In this document: positions 51,478 to 63,655 of the stretch, piece after piece | Layout of the letters: each line of letters opens with the position of its first letter | Numbering within the stretch: the stretch's first letter is position 1 | DNA from: Apophysomyces variabilis | Taxonomy: Eukaryota > Mucoromycota > Mucoromycetes > Mucorales > Mucoraceae | DNA: 64,000 bases | Direction of reading: 5' to 3' | Assembly: GCA_002749535.1 (NCBI GenBank) | Contig: MZZL01000398.1 | Location: 310,001-374,000, forward strand | The notes under the pieces: generated by a model | What the model saw: only the letters and a program-made list of their open reading frames with translations | The model's database searches: none | What the model was told of the DNA's origin: nothing | Translations under genes and position numbers: made by a program

Positions 51478-51782
51478 TCATTCGCGCTGATGTAAACCAG
51501 AAGAAGAGAGCCATTTCATAAAGCAACTACAAAGTTTTGATCCTTCGAAATCACCGCTTTTTTAGTCTAAAGCTAATTTATGTCTGTTTTCCTTCGTCAA
51601 CTCCGTAGCAGATGTTTTGACTGTGAATATTTCCTGTTTTCGCGTTCCAAAAGAGACTAGAGGTATATAATGACTATCGACAATATAGACCATAGAAACC
51701 ACTCATAGGATAAGAAAAGTATATTTATTAAGCAAATTATGAAAAAGTTATAAGAGGAAATATTATAGAAAGTAATTTAAGT

Positions 51783-52358
51783 CTACCATCCTTGGTGGAA
51801 GGCAAGACCGCCAATAGCAAGAGTAATACCATAGAAGATGACACTATACACCAAACGGATGAACTTGTGTTCAACACCGATTTCAGAGAAAGCGAATACA
51901 ACAGTGAAAGCAAAGTAACTAGAATGAAAAGGTTAGAGATCGTTATCTTCGCGGTTTTTCTATTGCTTACATCCAGGTAAGGATCATTACTGCACGGGTG
52001 GAGGCAGTTCCCAAGGTGTTGAGTACTAATACGGACAAAAGCAACAGCGTATTTTCAAACAGAACGCGATGGGCATTTGCAAGACGGCTCTGTAGTATGG
52101 TTGATTAAAATAAATATTCAATGGATAGTGAAAGCAAAAGGGACTTACATGGAATCCACCTTCAGGTTTCCACTTTGGTTTGGAAGCTGATTCCGGATCC
52201 TGTGGAGCCGGTGCAGGTTTGTCCGTATCACCAATGACATGACGAATGAAATAGACTAGACCCCAGAGGACCCAAAGAGTAAAGAAGGCAATCCAGGTTA
52301 GTCGGACATGCCATTCAGCAACGAAGGAATCCAGATCGTAACCGTTCTTGACAGACAT
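51783..52358 (-). CDS. Small four-TM membrane protein, MAPEG-like
   Basis: Exons 52149-52358, 51971-52089 and 51783-51918 join in phase to 154 residues. Four hydrophobic segments are seen: about 19-42 (LTWIAFFTLWVLWGLVYFI), 78-96 (LFENTLLLLSVLVLNTLG), 103-122 (AVMILTWIYFAFTVVFAF) and 132-150 (LVYSVIFYGITLAIGGLAF). A Pro/Lys-rich loop (DKPAPAPQDPE) lies between the first two. Size, four-helix layout and the polar AHRVLFENT before helix 2 resemble MAPEG proteins (membrane glutathione-metabolism enzymes), where an R/H-x-E-N segment binds glutathione. I regard that assignment as tentative. Coding status is firm because three exons close in phase. Confidence 0.75.
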
Positions 52359-53102
52359 TGTTTGATAATAAGAAAAGAGACTCTGCTATAATAATCGGAG
52401 GATGAGATAAAACTAGGTAGGCAGCTGAAGGTTGGTCTTTATATATTGTTTTGTTTTGACGTGAACTTGGACATGCGACCCTTTCTTTTTTGGTTTTGTG
52501 TACTTGGATCGGATAGAAGATGAAAAAAAAAATAGCCCGTAATAGGAAGTAAAAATTCGACCGGTAAATCACCTGCCGACAGCCTAACCTGTCAAACGGG
52601 AAAAAAAAGAGGTGATCTTTTTTGACGTCAAAGGAGTAATGCAAACATTAATATTTCTTCGGAGCGGATAGAACATAGCACTGCTTATCGGTTTAAGAAC
52701 AGGATCATCTTTAGATGTAACTATTCACTAGATGAACCACATACTTAATCGTGTCTGTTTAGGCATTCCTTTTCTTTCTTTTCTTTTCTATTTGCATGGT
52801 GTAAACAATGCATGCTTATTGTCAGAACAATTAGACTTTCGGATAAGATGTCTTACCAACATGGAAACGATCACCTGGTCAACGCGTCCAAGGAATAATT
52901 ATTTTAGCCGGTGTCAGCTGCAACTTGCCAAAATATCCCTTTCTAATTGGTCGATCAAAAGTTGCATGACAGAATGCCTGGACCAGAGTGGCCAAGTTGT
53001 GGAAAAATGAGAAGTGGCCCAGTAAGAAAAAAAAAGGGGGGTCGCTAGCAAAAACGTAGGGGGGTGAAGGAAAGAGGACTTGGCTTTAGCAATTTGTTTG
53101 CC
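52359..53102. other. Intergenic between divergent genes
   Basis: About 0.75 kb, promoter of the MAPEG-like gene on one side and of the START gene on the other. The frame of the START gene is open upstream to a GTG at 53064, but no earlier ATG lies in that frame close by. Confidence 0.5.
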
Positions 53103-53852
53103 ATGAGAAAAAGCGCTTTGGATTATGTTTTGGAATTAACGGACGAATCAGCGTTGCTTGATGGCTGGGAACTGTATGTTCAACACGGCATGTGGAAGAT
53201 CTTCCGGCGACCTGCCCTGTCACTGAACCCTGCTCTTTACCTTTACCGAGCCATAGGTGGTTGGAATAACATTAAGCCGGAGATACTGGCCGAGGTGTAC
53301 CTCGACCTAGACTATCGCGAAACCTGGGATAACTACATGCTGTCTCATCAAGTCATTACGAATGACAGCTCGGGGACTGATGCCATGGTTTGTCATCACT
53401 ACGAGCTACGGTATCCTTGGCCGCTGAGTAATCGTGACTATGTCTATCAAGTCCAACGGAAGACCGTGCAACATCAGGGAAAACGTTATGAAGTCATTAT
53501 GGCGGAATCCGTCACGGCGGCGATGAATTATCCCGAGCGCAAAGGCGTGATTCGGATTGATACCTATTTCCAGAGCATGTGCCTCACCGCTGACAGTTCG
53601 GGCGAGGGTTGCTCTGTTTTGATGGACTATTATGACGATCCTAAGGTAAGAAGAAAACCAAATACGACTTCTTTGAATGGGATAAACAAAGCTTTGTGCT
53701 GATTATGTTCATAACAGGGCCGAATTCCTTCCACCGTAGTTAATTGGGCAGCAAGAACAGGTGTCCCTAGTTTCATTGATACTTTGGAACAAGCCTGTCT
53801 GAAATACCAGCAAAGACATCCATGTCCAATCTCAGACGAGAAGAATGACTAG
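53103..53852 (+). CDS. START-domain lipid transfer protein (PC-TP/STARD2-like)
   Basis: Predicted soluble carrier of phosphatidylcholine or a related lipid. Exons 53103-53645 and 53718-53852 join in phase to 225 residues, the size of a lone START domain. Family blocks run along the whole length: ILAEVYLDLDYRETWDNYM, YELRYPWPLSNRDYVYQVQ, GVIRIDTYFQSMCL and GRIPSTVVNWAARTGVPSF, all close to PC-TP spacing. There is no transmembrane segment or signal peptide. I chose the first ATG in frame (53103). The preceding G-rich stretch looks like leader. A GT-rich microsatellite lies 50 nt past the stop. Confidence 0.9.
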
Positions 53853-53897
53853 AACTTCCCTCTCCCCCCTTCACCCCGCTTCCCAAAAAGGTCTATA

Positions 53898-53937
53898 ATA
53901 TGTGTGTGGTGGGTGGGTGTGGGTGTGGGTGTGTAGC
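53898..53937. repeat. GT/GGGT-type microsatellite
   Basis: TATGTGTGTGGTGGGTGGGT followed by GTGGGTGTGGGTGTGT, a purine/thymine-rich simple repeat in the 3' region of the START gene. The G runs are on the plus strand. Confidence 0.75.
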
Positions 53938-54761
53938 AATATTTTCATCGGTCTGGACAAAAAGTGATGTCGCTGTTGTCATTATGACACTGTACGAAAA
54001 TGGAAGATGATGATCTTATGCTATCACCGAAGACCGGGTTGGGGAATTGTAAGAAATTAGTAATGCATAGTTCTGCATAGAGCATCACAATAAAATGCCA
54101 TGTGAGAGATATGCTGTGGACTTGTGACATTGCGTAACAGTAATGGACAGAATGAAAGGATTACAAATCATTGTGAAATTCAGCAGATGCTCTGTATTTT
54201 CTGTCTTACTCCATATACAAACGTAACTGTGGGAGAATCGCATGCTCTCCATAGTGAAATAAAGAAAGAAAGGTTATATTCTTTTCTTCATGTAAAGTCA
54301 TGGCTTCTCTTCCTTAAACGATCGAAAGCCAAATCATCTAGTGGGTCATTTTTCATATATTGATGTAGCCATTGAATGACAGCGTTATCTTTTGCTTAAA
54401 GATTAAAGTAACATAGTAACATTGGAGAATTATCTCATTGATGTCCACGACATCATGTTTGAATGTCAAAGCCCAAGGATGAGTAAAGTGGAACCTTCGT
54501 GAATGTTGAAAATTGATTCGATCTATGATCTCGTAAGCAATCATCCCAATCAAGGAAGCATCTTTCTTTTTTTTTTTTAATTTAACAAAAAAGAAAAGGT
54601 CAGACACATGCAGAGGAAACGAAAGGGGGAAAAAGAAAATTTAATATCCGAATGAGTATGTGTACATAAGTGTCAAAACAAGAAATTTGGGGGTGGGGAT
54701 GTTGTTTTCTATTTACATTTGCTGATAGCCAGTAGCTGATGTGTTCTTTTTTTTTCTTTTT
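53938..54761. other. Intergenic between convergent genes
   Basis: About 0.8 kb with no recognised gene, containing T/A runs near 54565 and 54745. Confidence 0.45.
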
Positions 54762-56466
54762 CTATATGAGAGATTCACCTTGTTCTCGTCGACGTTGATC
54801 ACGTATCCTTTCCAATTCGATGGTACGACTTGTCACAATAGGTGCGTTTAATCCTCGTGCAGGCAAGGTGATGAACTTGGGCATGGGACGACATTCTAGA
54901 TCCAAGGAGATATTGATGGCTACGCAAAAAAAAAAAAAGGTGACGGGGTGAGTGGTAAACATAGAAAGATCCAGGTGTAACTATACCAGCTTGCAGATGT
55001 TCAATCCAAGAAATCATTTCAATATGTGTCGGTAAGCGAATCAGCATTTGGCTTCCTTCTGCAGTTTTCAGCCGTAGTGCGTTAGGTCGTTTAAAATAGT
55101 CCAGTGCCCGAACCGCTTCTGCTCCGCCAAGGGAGATCGTCGCAAGCGGAGTATAGTATTGACGGCGCCAACGGTGAAAGAATGGTAAGCGGGGTAAATA
55201 ATAATTTTCATTCTCCTTTGGTGCGACCCGATAGATACGTAGGACAGTTCCCCAAAGCTCAGCGTATACTTTCCTAAAACATGGAAAAAAAAGTTTAAAC
55301 TATCGATATAGACCACACAGACATCTGCGGCTTTTTGGTCACACCAAGATGGGGGGATCCTACCTCCAGTACCGCCATCGACTCTTCACTCCAGAAACAT
55401 CCATCTCGCGCTTCAAATAAATATATCCCATTTTGAAAACAGTGCATTTGTAGGGTGGTAATTCTTCCCGACCTTCTTCTTCGCGTGGAAGGACCATCGA
55501 CTTGGATCTTTCCCATCGTTTCAGCATGGATGCTTCGTGACTATCTGTTATCGGAGAAGAAGGATGCAGGGGTGATGATGAGGATGATGATGGTAATGGT
55601 GGAACCGGGACTTCCGGCATGCAAGGAGGTGGCGAGCCCGGTGAATTGGGTGGACATAGATAGGCAGGTAAGGATGTAGGACGGGGTGTTTTACGGGAGG
55701 ATCGGGGCCGTCGCGTGGAAGTAGTAGGTGGCTCGTAAGGCGGAGGTGGAGAGGGTAGATTTATTGATGCGCTTGCACTCTCATCAATGGTGGAGGCATT
55801 GGTACTGATGGATGATATGGTGGAATCCCGTATGGATAATTTCCCTTTAAAACTCTGTTTTCGTGATGGGCGCTTTCCGAGCGGAGAAGCGGTCATCAAG
55901 TCAGGTTTATTAAAAGGAGATAGGAAGGGTAACGGTAATGGTGATGATGATGGTTGTACTGAAAGCCAAGGCAGGGCAGCATCGACCACACGCATGATGG
56001 ATTGTTGATCGGTCTCATGATCGTCGTTTTCCAGGAACAATTCCGGTTCATTGGAGAGTCCACCAAACATACTATCGGTTGGCGTTGTCCATCCAGCCGT
56101 GGGCGAACTGATAGTTGTTGACAAGGAAGGTAATGAACTCGAAAATGACGAATATGAATAACCGAGACGACTATGTACAGCACGAACAAAGTAGGCGAGT
56201 CGATGACAATCTGCTGTATCGGATATGCCGAGGTTGATGAAATCGGTTGGTTCCGACATGGCAAGGAATTTTGGTACGTCTATATTTTTCTTTTCGAAAA
56301 CCGGGATGCAATGTTGCAATGATAGACTGAACAACAAGATGGATGGCAGACCAGCTAAATGAAAAACAACAATTTCGTTTTCAATGACCTTTACCAAGAA
56401 AGATAGATGGATATTACCTGAAGAAGAGATGCCATGATCGGAAGGGTAAGTTAACGTTTGGGTCAT
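54762..56466 (-). CDS. PH-domain protein with long disordered Ser/Pro-rich region
   Basis: Exons 56418-56466, 55364-56354, 54987-55273 and 54762-54919 join in phase to 494 residues. Residues 1-300 are mostly disordered, with Ser-rich runs, a DHETDQQS acidic patch and PPPPYEPP, SPGSPPPC and PPLPSSSSSSP proline stretches that could bind SH3 or WW domains. From about 320 a PH domain follows: KCTVFKMGYIYLKREMD, SRWRYWRKVYAELWGTVLRIYR, and the closing helix MISWIEHLQAG. A conserved tail CRPMPKFITLPARG follows; I recall this arrangement from uncharacterised fungal PH proteins. Likely recruited to phosphoinositide-rich membrane. The first intron (56355-56417) could be read through, adding 21 residues, but splicing gives the better sequence. 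Confidence 0.82.
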
Positions 56467-57532
56467 GGTAGAAGCATGAGCAAAGGAATAGAAAGATAAA
56501 GAAGATGAAAAAGAAGAAGAAGAAAAAGAAAGAAAGAAAGGTACAAACCAAGAAATACTTAAGTCCCAGCATTCATGTGATTAGGCCTATTATCTTTCAT
56601 ATATGCAATCCTCTCTGTCTTTTGTTTGACCCTTGTGCGTTACCCGTAACCTGTACCTTTCAATTGCCGAAGGTACAAACAAAAATTATTTACCGGTCAA
56701 TCATTTACCCCCGCTTTCTTCTTTCTTCCTTTCTTTACTTTTTTACCTCCAGCTTACACAATAGTTCATCTTGGTCTTACTTCTGCAAAGAGGAACAACA
56801 CCAAACCTACTTCATTAGGTGCAGTATCCAGTCCGCTGCTGGAAATACTCCCCCTAAAGAAAACAAGGTTTTGAATGCAGTGTCACCCGGTCCTTTTATT
56901 ATCATCTTGTATCTTTTTGTTTTTGATCCTACACTATACCTAATTCTGTAATGATGCAGCTCAGTGAGAGAAATGACGCTAATCAGTGATGTGAAAATCC
57001 TGATGACTTGCACTGGATATTCTTTTACCGAAATGAAAAATGATCTGCAATGTTCCAGCTTTGGAAAGTCATGAACAAAATGGATGGTGCAAAAAAACAC
57101 TTAAAGTTGAAACTAAATAACTAGCAATTTAACTTGGTGTTTTTTAACCTTTTTCTTCCTTTTCACACCTCTTCGCATTACAGAAGCATGGCGGCATCTC
57201 ACATGCGTAGCACAAGCAAAAAAAAAAGCAATTTTAATGTAAAGAAATTGGAATGGCACAAAGTCCAAAAATAATTTCTGTTCCGTCCGAAATCATAATT
57301 GATCCGGTTACGGCAACGCGTGAAAAAAAAATTTCATGGTAATCATGAATTTCCCTATAAACTTGATAGAGAAGAAACAACCAAACACTATACTTGGAAC
57401 ACGTTGCATAGCACACATGCAGACCATATGCATTCCACACACAATACAGTCCACAAAGGACAAGCCTATGTTAAGTTCCGCGTGCGAAACATGGTACAAT
57501 CTGGGTAGCTCGCTTTTTCCCTTGAGGGCCCA
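56467..57532. other. Intergenic, no gene recognised
   Basis: About 1.1 kb. The first 80 nt are an A/G-rich tract (GAAGAAGAAGAAAAAGAAAG) that forms a pyrimidine-rich leader on the minus strand for the PH-domain gene. The rest is AT-rich. Confidence 0.5.
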
Positions 57533-57907
57533 GTGCGACAGATTCCGAAACGTGTGAATCCTTGGCTAATTCAGATAACTTTATGTGGAGGGCTTTTCAA
57601 CCGTTTCTGTGAAGTCCTAAAGAAGCTTACTATTGATCTCCAAGATAATCACAGATTACAAAATGATTTCCATAGGACAACTCAAGGTAACGATATCATC
57701 TTAGACACTTTAACCTTTACTGACGGTTTTGATATTCCTGCCTTACGCCAAGGCGGGTACGGTATGCTGGACCAAACTTACCTTCGTATGCTGACTAACA
57801 AAACTTTGTTCAGTTACCACACCGTCAACAGCGCTGAACCCGCCGATAGGATTGTTTCAGCTTTGCGCGCTAAGGATCGAAAGATGGCACGAAGCGCATC
57901 CAAATGA
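57533..57907 (+). pseudogene. Orphan open frame without start codon, possible gene remnant
   Basis: An open frame of about 124 codons whose only early start would be GTG. The sequence looks protein-like (RTTQGNDIILDTLTFTDGFD, QGGYGMLDQTYLRMLTNKT, PADRIVSALRAKDRKMARSA) and ends in TGA with no disruption. A CAG acceptor-like motif directly precedes it, but the only nearby donor would leave a 29-nt intron, shorter than any here. I recognise no family. It may be a last exon of an unseen gene, a remnant, or chance. Confidence 0.25.
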
Positions 57908-59664
57908 TTGACAAAGAAAACAGTGATTGTTTTCGGTTTGATCAGGTTTGATTCGTAACAGATTAGCTTTTGCGGCTGAAAGTACGATCCAATGCGTTAA
58001 CTCCTGCCACTGTATTCTCTCTCTTTATGTTGGCCGAGGAAAGCTTCTTGTGGGAGTTGAGAGCGATACATAAGCGGGTTTATGATGGCCTTGTAGGGTA
58101 ACGGGAGCAACCAGCAACTAAGAAAAAAGAAAAACAGACGCTTTCCAATACGAACTGCTTGGCTAACATGCTGAATAAGCTTCCCTAGTTCATGCGTGCA
58201 ATGTTTGTCGATTAGGCCATACAACCAAAAAGTGCGTCAAACACTTCTTCGATATACGGCATGATGGTCAACCAAAAGCTATTCCAATCTATGTATCGCT
58301 AGTTTATATTCTTTTGGTATTATTATTGATGATGTTGAATGGCAACAACTTCCTTATTTCCGTGACTACGACGCATCCTCCGATTGATAAGACAACGCGC
58401 TGTCCTCTTTGATTCTTCTTTTAGTTTAATGTTTAGTGTACTTTCAACTACCTGATCTGTTGACGCATTTATCAGTCTAAATGATTGATATCACTATTGG
58501 TAATCTAAAGCATACTCAGCTAAATGATCTAAGCGATCGTATCACTTCAGTACACCAAATCAAGTGTTCAAGCATGATATCACAAAGTTGTGTGAAAACA
58601 TGCAGTACTTTCAATAAAGTACCTTATTACTGCAACAACAATCATTCTCCATTTAACATAATCCAGGTTGTTTCTCGAAGGAAAGCAAATAATAAGCTTA
58701 CGCCGGCCAGTAAGCATACACCATCAAATCCAAACTGCCGTAACCGTATCACACGCAGAGATTACAATCTTGTCAGGTCCTTTGACTGTAAACCGCAGCG
58801 TTGTTTGTGTCGGGCGCCGTTATGCATCTTTCAAAAGGGGAACTTCAGGTTTAAAAGGTATCGCATTGTTTACCGGAGCGTCTTGTTACTTTAACAGCAT
58901 ATATTGCTGTAAACACTCTGTGGCGGGCATACGACTCGTGTGCAGCATAATATTTATAATATGCAGAGCTAATGCAATGGGTCAAATTTGGTTCTGTGCA
59001 GAGTTGTATGATGATGAGGAAGGACATAACATATAAGATGCTTTGGGCACGGGTACTAACTAAATCGATCTTAATTTGGAACATCTTAGAACAACAAGGG
59101 ATCGGGAAGCGGGATGGGTTACGACATTCGCAGAACGATCTAGAATTTAGAATTGCTAGTATTTTCTTTGCAAGATTCCTACCCCTGTAACGATCAGGGA
59201 CCCTCTTTCTGAATACTAACATTCAAAATACTTTCATCCGTTAGCAAGCAAGAACAATCAATCTACATTGTTTTAAATGCATGTGCAGGCAGTCTAAATA
59301 CTTGCATACATTGATCACGGAAGACGGACATCGTATTCAATTTTGCCATGCACGTAACACCAAACTCGTTTACAAGAGAGAAGAAAAAGAAAACAAAGAA
59401 AAGAAAGTTAAGACTTCGTCTATGGTGCATACTATTTACGTCGGTTCAAACACAGCCCACGAAGCTTTTGGATTGATTGAACTTTTTTTAACGCCAAGCA
59501 CTGCGGATATGTATTCGAAAAATTCCCCCCAACCGAAATTAAAAAAATTGGTTACAAATCAAAAAGGTAATATTCACAAAATTGTGGGGTATGAAACAAA
59601 AAAGAAAAATAGAAGTTGGAACAAAAAGAATGATAGTGAGAAAAGAACCAGAGAAGGGAGTCGC
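57908..59664. other. Intergenic, no gene recognised
   Basis: About 1.75 kb. Overlapping frames of 120-137 codons at 58481-59222 on both strands have no family resemblance. The last part (59480-59660) is T-rich on the minus strand and should be the 3' region of the 71-aa gene. Confidence 0.45.
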
Positions 59665-59880
59665 TTAAGCTTGCTTGTCGGTGGTGATCTTTTCAGCCTT
59701 TGTTTCAGGTGGACATACTTCTTTGGCTATCGGTGTCTGCAGCTGTTGTTGGTCCACTTCGCAGCATGGTGTGCTTTCATCGTAATCACCGATGCCGTAA
59801 AGACTTGGGTCCTCATTAGGGCAGCAGGGGTTTTGTTTTGGCTGATCTTTATAGACAGTGTCAAGCTGGCCAATGTCCAT
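59665..59880 (-). CDS. 71-residue protein with paired cysteines, unknown function
   Basis: Single-exon frame starting with ATG: MDIGQLDTVYKDQPKQNPCC onward, ending in ITTDKQA. It has two CC pairs (NPCCPNEDP and STPCCEVDQ) and one later cysteine (KEVCPPE), no signal peptide and no membrane segment. It is acidic and likely soluble. GC content is above that of the flanks. The minus-strand context is gene-like: pyrimidine-rich leader (CCCTTTTTCTTCTTCCCC type) ending just before the ATG and a T-rich 3' region. A longer plus-strand frame (59281-59952) overlapping it is compositionally unlikely. No family recognised. The cysteine pairs suggest metal binding. Confidence 0.6.
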   Translation of the reverse strand: MDIGQLDTVYKDQPKQNPCCPNEDPSLYGIGDYDESTPCCEVDQQQLQTPIAKEVCPPETKAEKITTDKQA

Positions 59881-60729
59881 TGCGTGATGGTAGGGGAAGA
59901 AGAAAAAGGGTTAGTGACAATAAGCACGCAAGAAAAACGGTCTTCGCACTGAGCTTGAATTGGTCACACTAGCTCGTCCTTCTGGACTTGCAAGTTGGAG
60001 AAAACCAGGTCTCAATAGATCTAGCTTGCTGGTTGTCTATGCGGCATATTGCAACAAAAGACCTCCCTTGGCCCAAGGGACTTTACCATCACCTGACGCT
60101 TATTGGACCCCGCGATATACGTTGCCTATAGGGCATCATGTGGTCTAGTATGACATCGTGTCATCCATTGATTATCCATTGCTTCGACGTATGCATGACA
60201 AACAAATTACTACTATTATTTTTAGTTTTGAGGGTAACGTAGAGGGCACCTGCTAACTTCATATCCGTGTATGATCTGTATACGGTATGGTACAAACAAT
60301 TGGATCTAATTTAGGTGGAGACAAAGAGCGTTACGCTTAGTGGTAGTATGACTTTATACATCTCAATGTACAATAAGTACTTGTAACTTATCCAAGTAAT
60401 CGTCATGGTTATCCTGTTCTTTTTTCTATATCGTTCAGCTATTATTGTGTTAAAGATCAACTTATCCATAACTTTCTTAAGGACCAAACTGTTCCTCGGC
60501 AATTCATTTTGATTGGCTGCTCTTAATGACAGATAAACAAAACCCGACGGTTTTCGGAAACCTCCTTCCATTTTGGAAAGGCATTGCAGGTGTGTCTATC
60601 AGACAGACAAAACACTTACTGACATGCAGTTTTCCTTCATCTCTTTTTTCCAGTGCTAGATGGTAAATACTTGTCGAAGATTTTAACATAGACTAAGTTT
60701 ACTTGAATCTGTGTGCTTGTAAAATTTGT
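59881..60729. other. Intergenic, no gene recognised
   Basis: About 0.85 kb between the 71-aa gene's promoter and the aminotransferase 3' end. Only short unrelated frames. Confidence 0.5.
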
Positions 60730-62195
60730 TTATAAGTTTTGCTTCATCTGTTGAACATGAAATCCAAGTTCCGTAAAGGACCGACGAAGAGCGTTCAATA
60801 CCATCGTCATGTGCTTCCGATTGCTTTCTACAGCGGAGATACCCATGTGTCTAAGAAAGAAGGTCCTAATTCAGCTTTGATTGAATGCCATGACGTTTAT
60901 TTTCTCTTCCTTACCCGACTCTGAAGTATTTTGGAGCGTAGTCCTTATGAACGCCGGGACCAATCAGGATGCCTCTTTTGGCCATACTGCTGACTAGTTG
61001 CTCAGCACTAATGTCGGGCGGTAACCACACCGTCGTTACACTATTGGCAGCATATTCTTCCCGACGCACCATCAGTTTCAAGCCCATCGCGTTGATCTCC
61101 TTTCGAAAATTGGCTGCTACCTGATGATGTATCCCTACCCGAGTTTCCATAGGTAACTTCGTCGCCAGCTTCAATGATTCATATAATGCGAAAATCAAGG
61201 GAACTGACGGAGTAGCAAAATATTTCACATGCCCGGCCTCATAAGCTTCCATAACTGTCGTGTTTTGCATTGTCATTTCTCAAAAGAACTCCCGCAGGAA
61301 ATAAACGTCAAGTACTTACTAGGATGCCAATGATTCCAATTGGCATAATATAAGGGGATGGGTGTTTTCCTATGCTTCGATACGTTTAACGCGTGCTGAC
61401 TAACAACGACGATACAGAGACCGGGAGGGGCCGATAGTCCTTTCTGAGTTCCCGTAATAACAACATCCAAATGCCACTTATCGAACTGCATCTCTTCAAC
61501 ACCAACAGAACATACACCATCCACAGCTATCAAAGTGTCTGGAGAAATGGACTTTACAACTTCGGAAATCCTCTTTAAATCAGCTCGCACTCCAGTCCTA
61601 ACAAAGTTATATGAGAAAGTGAAAAACTGATCTTTGCATATAATATACGATGGGATTACTTACGATGTGTCGACGTGAACAATAACTACCATTTTATAGT
61701 TCTTTTGCAGCATGGCTTTTCTTATTTGTTCCAAGCTCGGACAATCGCCGACGGGCGCTCTGAGATGTGTGGTATTTATGCCATAAATTTCCAAACTTCA
61801 ATCAGTGAATAAAAGTTTCTAGTCTTCTACAATTCCATCACAAGTTACGAACCATTTAGCCACTTGATCCCCAAAATAGCCGGTATTAATAATCAAGGCG
61901 TCATCGCCTTTCTCGAGAAGGTTGACCAGCATGTCCCATCCGAGAGAGCATGAGCCCGAAACGATAAAGGGCTGTGCTGTTTCTGTTACCACGACCTTTC
62001 TCATCATCTTGATCACTTCACTGAATATAGGAGCAAATGCCGTAGGATCTAGATGAGAAACTGTGGGTTGACTCATAATATTGAGTACAGCTTCATGGCA
62101 CTCAGTAGGTCCTACAATGTATGTGTTACAGAATCTATGTTGCTACACACAACATTTAATGTACCTGGAATCATACACAGTTTATGAGGAGCCAT
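60730..62195 (-). CDS. AGX1: Alanine-glyoxylate aminotransferase (serine-pyruvate type)
   Basis: PLP enzyme turning glyoxylate plus alanine into glycine plus pyruvate. Six exons join in phase: 62165-62195, 61853-62111, 61664-61795, 61320-61597, 60915-61278, 60730-60850, giving 394 residues, the family length. It starts MAPHKLCMIPGPTECHEAV (the PGP start motif), then VSGSCSLGWDMLVNLL (PLP phosphate region), GDQVAKCLEIYGIN, HVDTSTGVRADLK, AVDGVCSVG with D167 against the PLP ring nitrogen, and ITGTQKGLSAPPG with the Schiff-base lysine K193. The C-terminal block is KRGILIGPGVH and YFRVGHMG. It ends in QNL, not a standard peroxisomal SKL signal, and has no clear mitochondrial presequence, so location is open. 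Confidence 0.95.
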
Positions 62196-63655
62196 AATAA
62201 TGTCTAGGTCGTGGAAAGGCGAAGAAAAGCAAAAGGTAGCAGCTTTGACACATGAGATTTATAATAGATAAAAAGGGCGGCTTCCACCATTTGACAACAT
62301 ATATAGCCAGTATTACACTAACGATTGCCGTTGGCACACTATTAGAAGAAGCATGGATCTGATTAAAATATCGGTATAAATCATGGCAAGTTGGATGCAA
62401 AATCGCACTAATTATTCTTAAAACGATCTGACAAAAACGTCAATTTAGTCACCTTTGCTAATGGGGTTGAATGCCCATGGTCTCCAATCCTAGGTAATAG
62501 AATGCTTGCAAAGAAGGACCGGGTCAAACATCGGCACATCCAAGTGTTAAATTCAAGGTTCCGTCGTTATCACCGGCATGCTAACTTTCTGGTTCTATCA
62601 GCCTATTCCTTTAGCGACTGTTACTAATCATGCGAATCTGCCGGTTGACTAGACAACGTACCAGAAAGTATCTGTCGAAAAAGCGCTTGACAATAATCAG
62701 GAACCTCACAATAATGCGGCTCGGACGAAAATGATTTTTCAACTGCGATGATGCCGATTGCCATCGTACCTTATCAAAGAAAGACATCGCATGATGCCAT
62801 GATGATGAACGCCCGCGCCATATAGTAGTTGGGTCACGGGAGTTTTGTACCATTTAACTATATTAACGAAACGGGCAGATACAAGTTTCATCCACTACTC
62901 CCCTATTCACGAATGCTCAATAAAAAGGCTTAGGTTAACAGGATTACAGTTCCCTGTCTAAAAGATATGCCTACAAAGATAAAGATCTGATCCAATAGCG
63001 ACAACTGGCTAGCTGACATCGAGCCCAGATCAATGTTCACTAAATCTCTCAAGCACTGCCAGACACCTGGTCTTCTGTTTCGTTAATGCAAAGAAGCATA
63101 CCATTAAATAAACGGCGGAAAACAGATTATATCATCTACGAATAATTATATTTCCAGTAATTAGGATCGTATTCTCAAAATTTCGCGTGGTATTGCCATA
63201 TTATTTCAGGAAACAGAGTACACTTGGAAAACAATGCAACAAGTTCTTCGTCCTGTTATTTCAGTCAGCAGAGCAGATCGCTTAGAGACAGTATCTTATT
63301 ATACATAGCCAATTTGATAGGTGACCCTGACTTTTACACTTGCTGTGCTTTCATCAAGTGTGTGCTCTGTGACGAGTTCAGCCTCCGATAACTCATAACT
63401 TTTAGTATTTTGACACGACTCTTTTTAGCTAGCTACGGTAGACCGGTAATAGCATGAATTAAGCTATGGTTATATAAACTTTTGCCTCGTTAGTACTAAC
63501 AACGAAGTTGTGTTTCCTTGCTTGATATCAATATCCAATTGGAAAATGAAGAAGCGCTGTGTCTCGGAGCGAATAAACCTCTCTTTTTTTGGTAATGACC
63601 TTTTGGAAGGGTGACTGGGACTTTTGCTTGATTCTCAATTCGTTTTTGCTGCACC
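62196..63655. other. Intergenic between divergent genes, no gene recognised
   Basis: About 1.46 kb, AT-rich, with no recognisable gene, repeat or RNA. A T-run at 63584-63590 precedes the histone-fold gene. Confidence 0.5.

Noticed and set aside
53064..53102. GTG start for the START-domain gene
   Set aside because: An ATG in frame at 53103 leaves the whole START domain intact; the earlier codons are probably leader.
59281..59952. Plus-strand 223-codon frame
   Set aside because: Composition is unnatural (poly-Lys stretches then hydrophobic runs) and it is antisense to the better-supported 71-residue gene, whose third-base pattern it mirrors.
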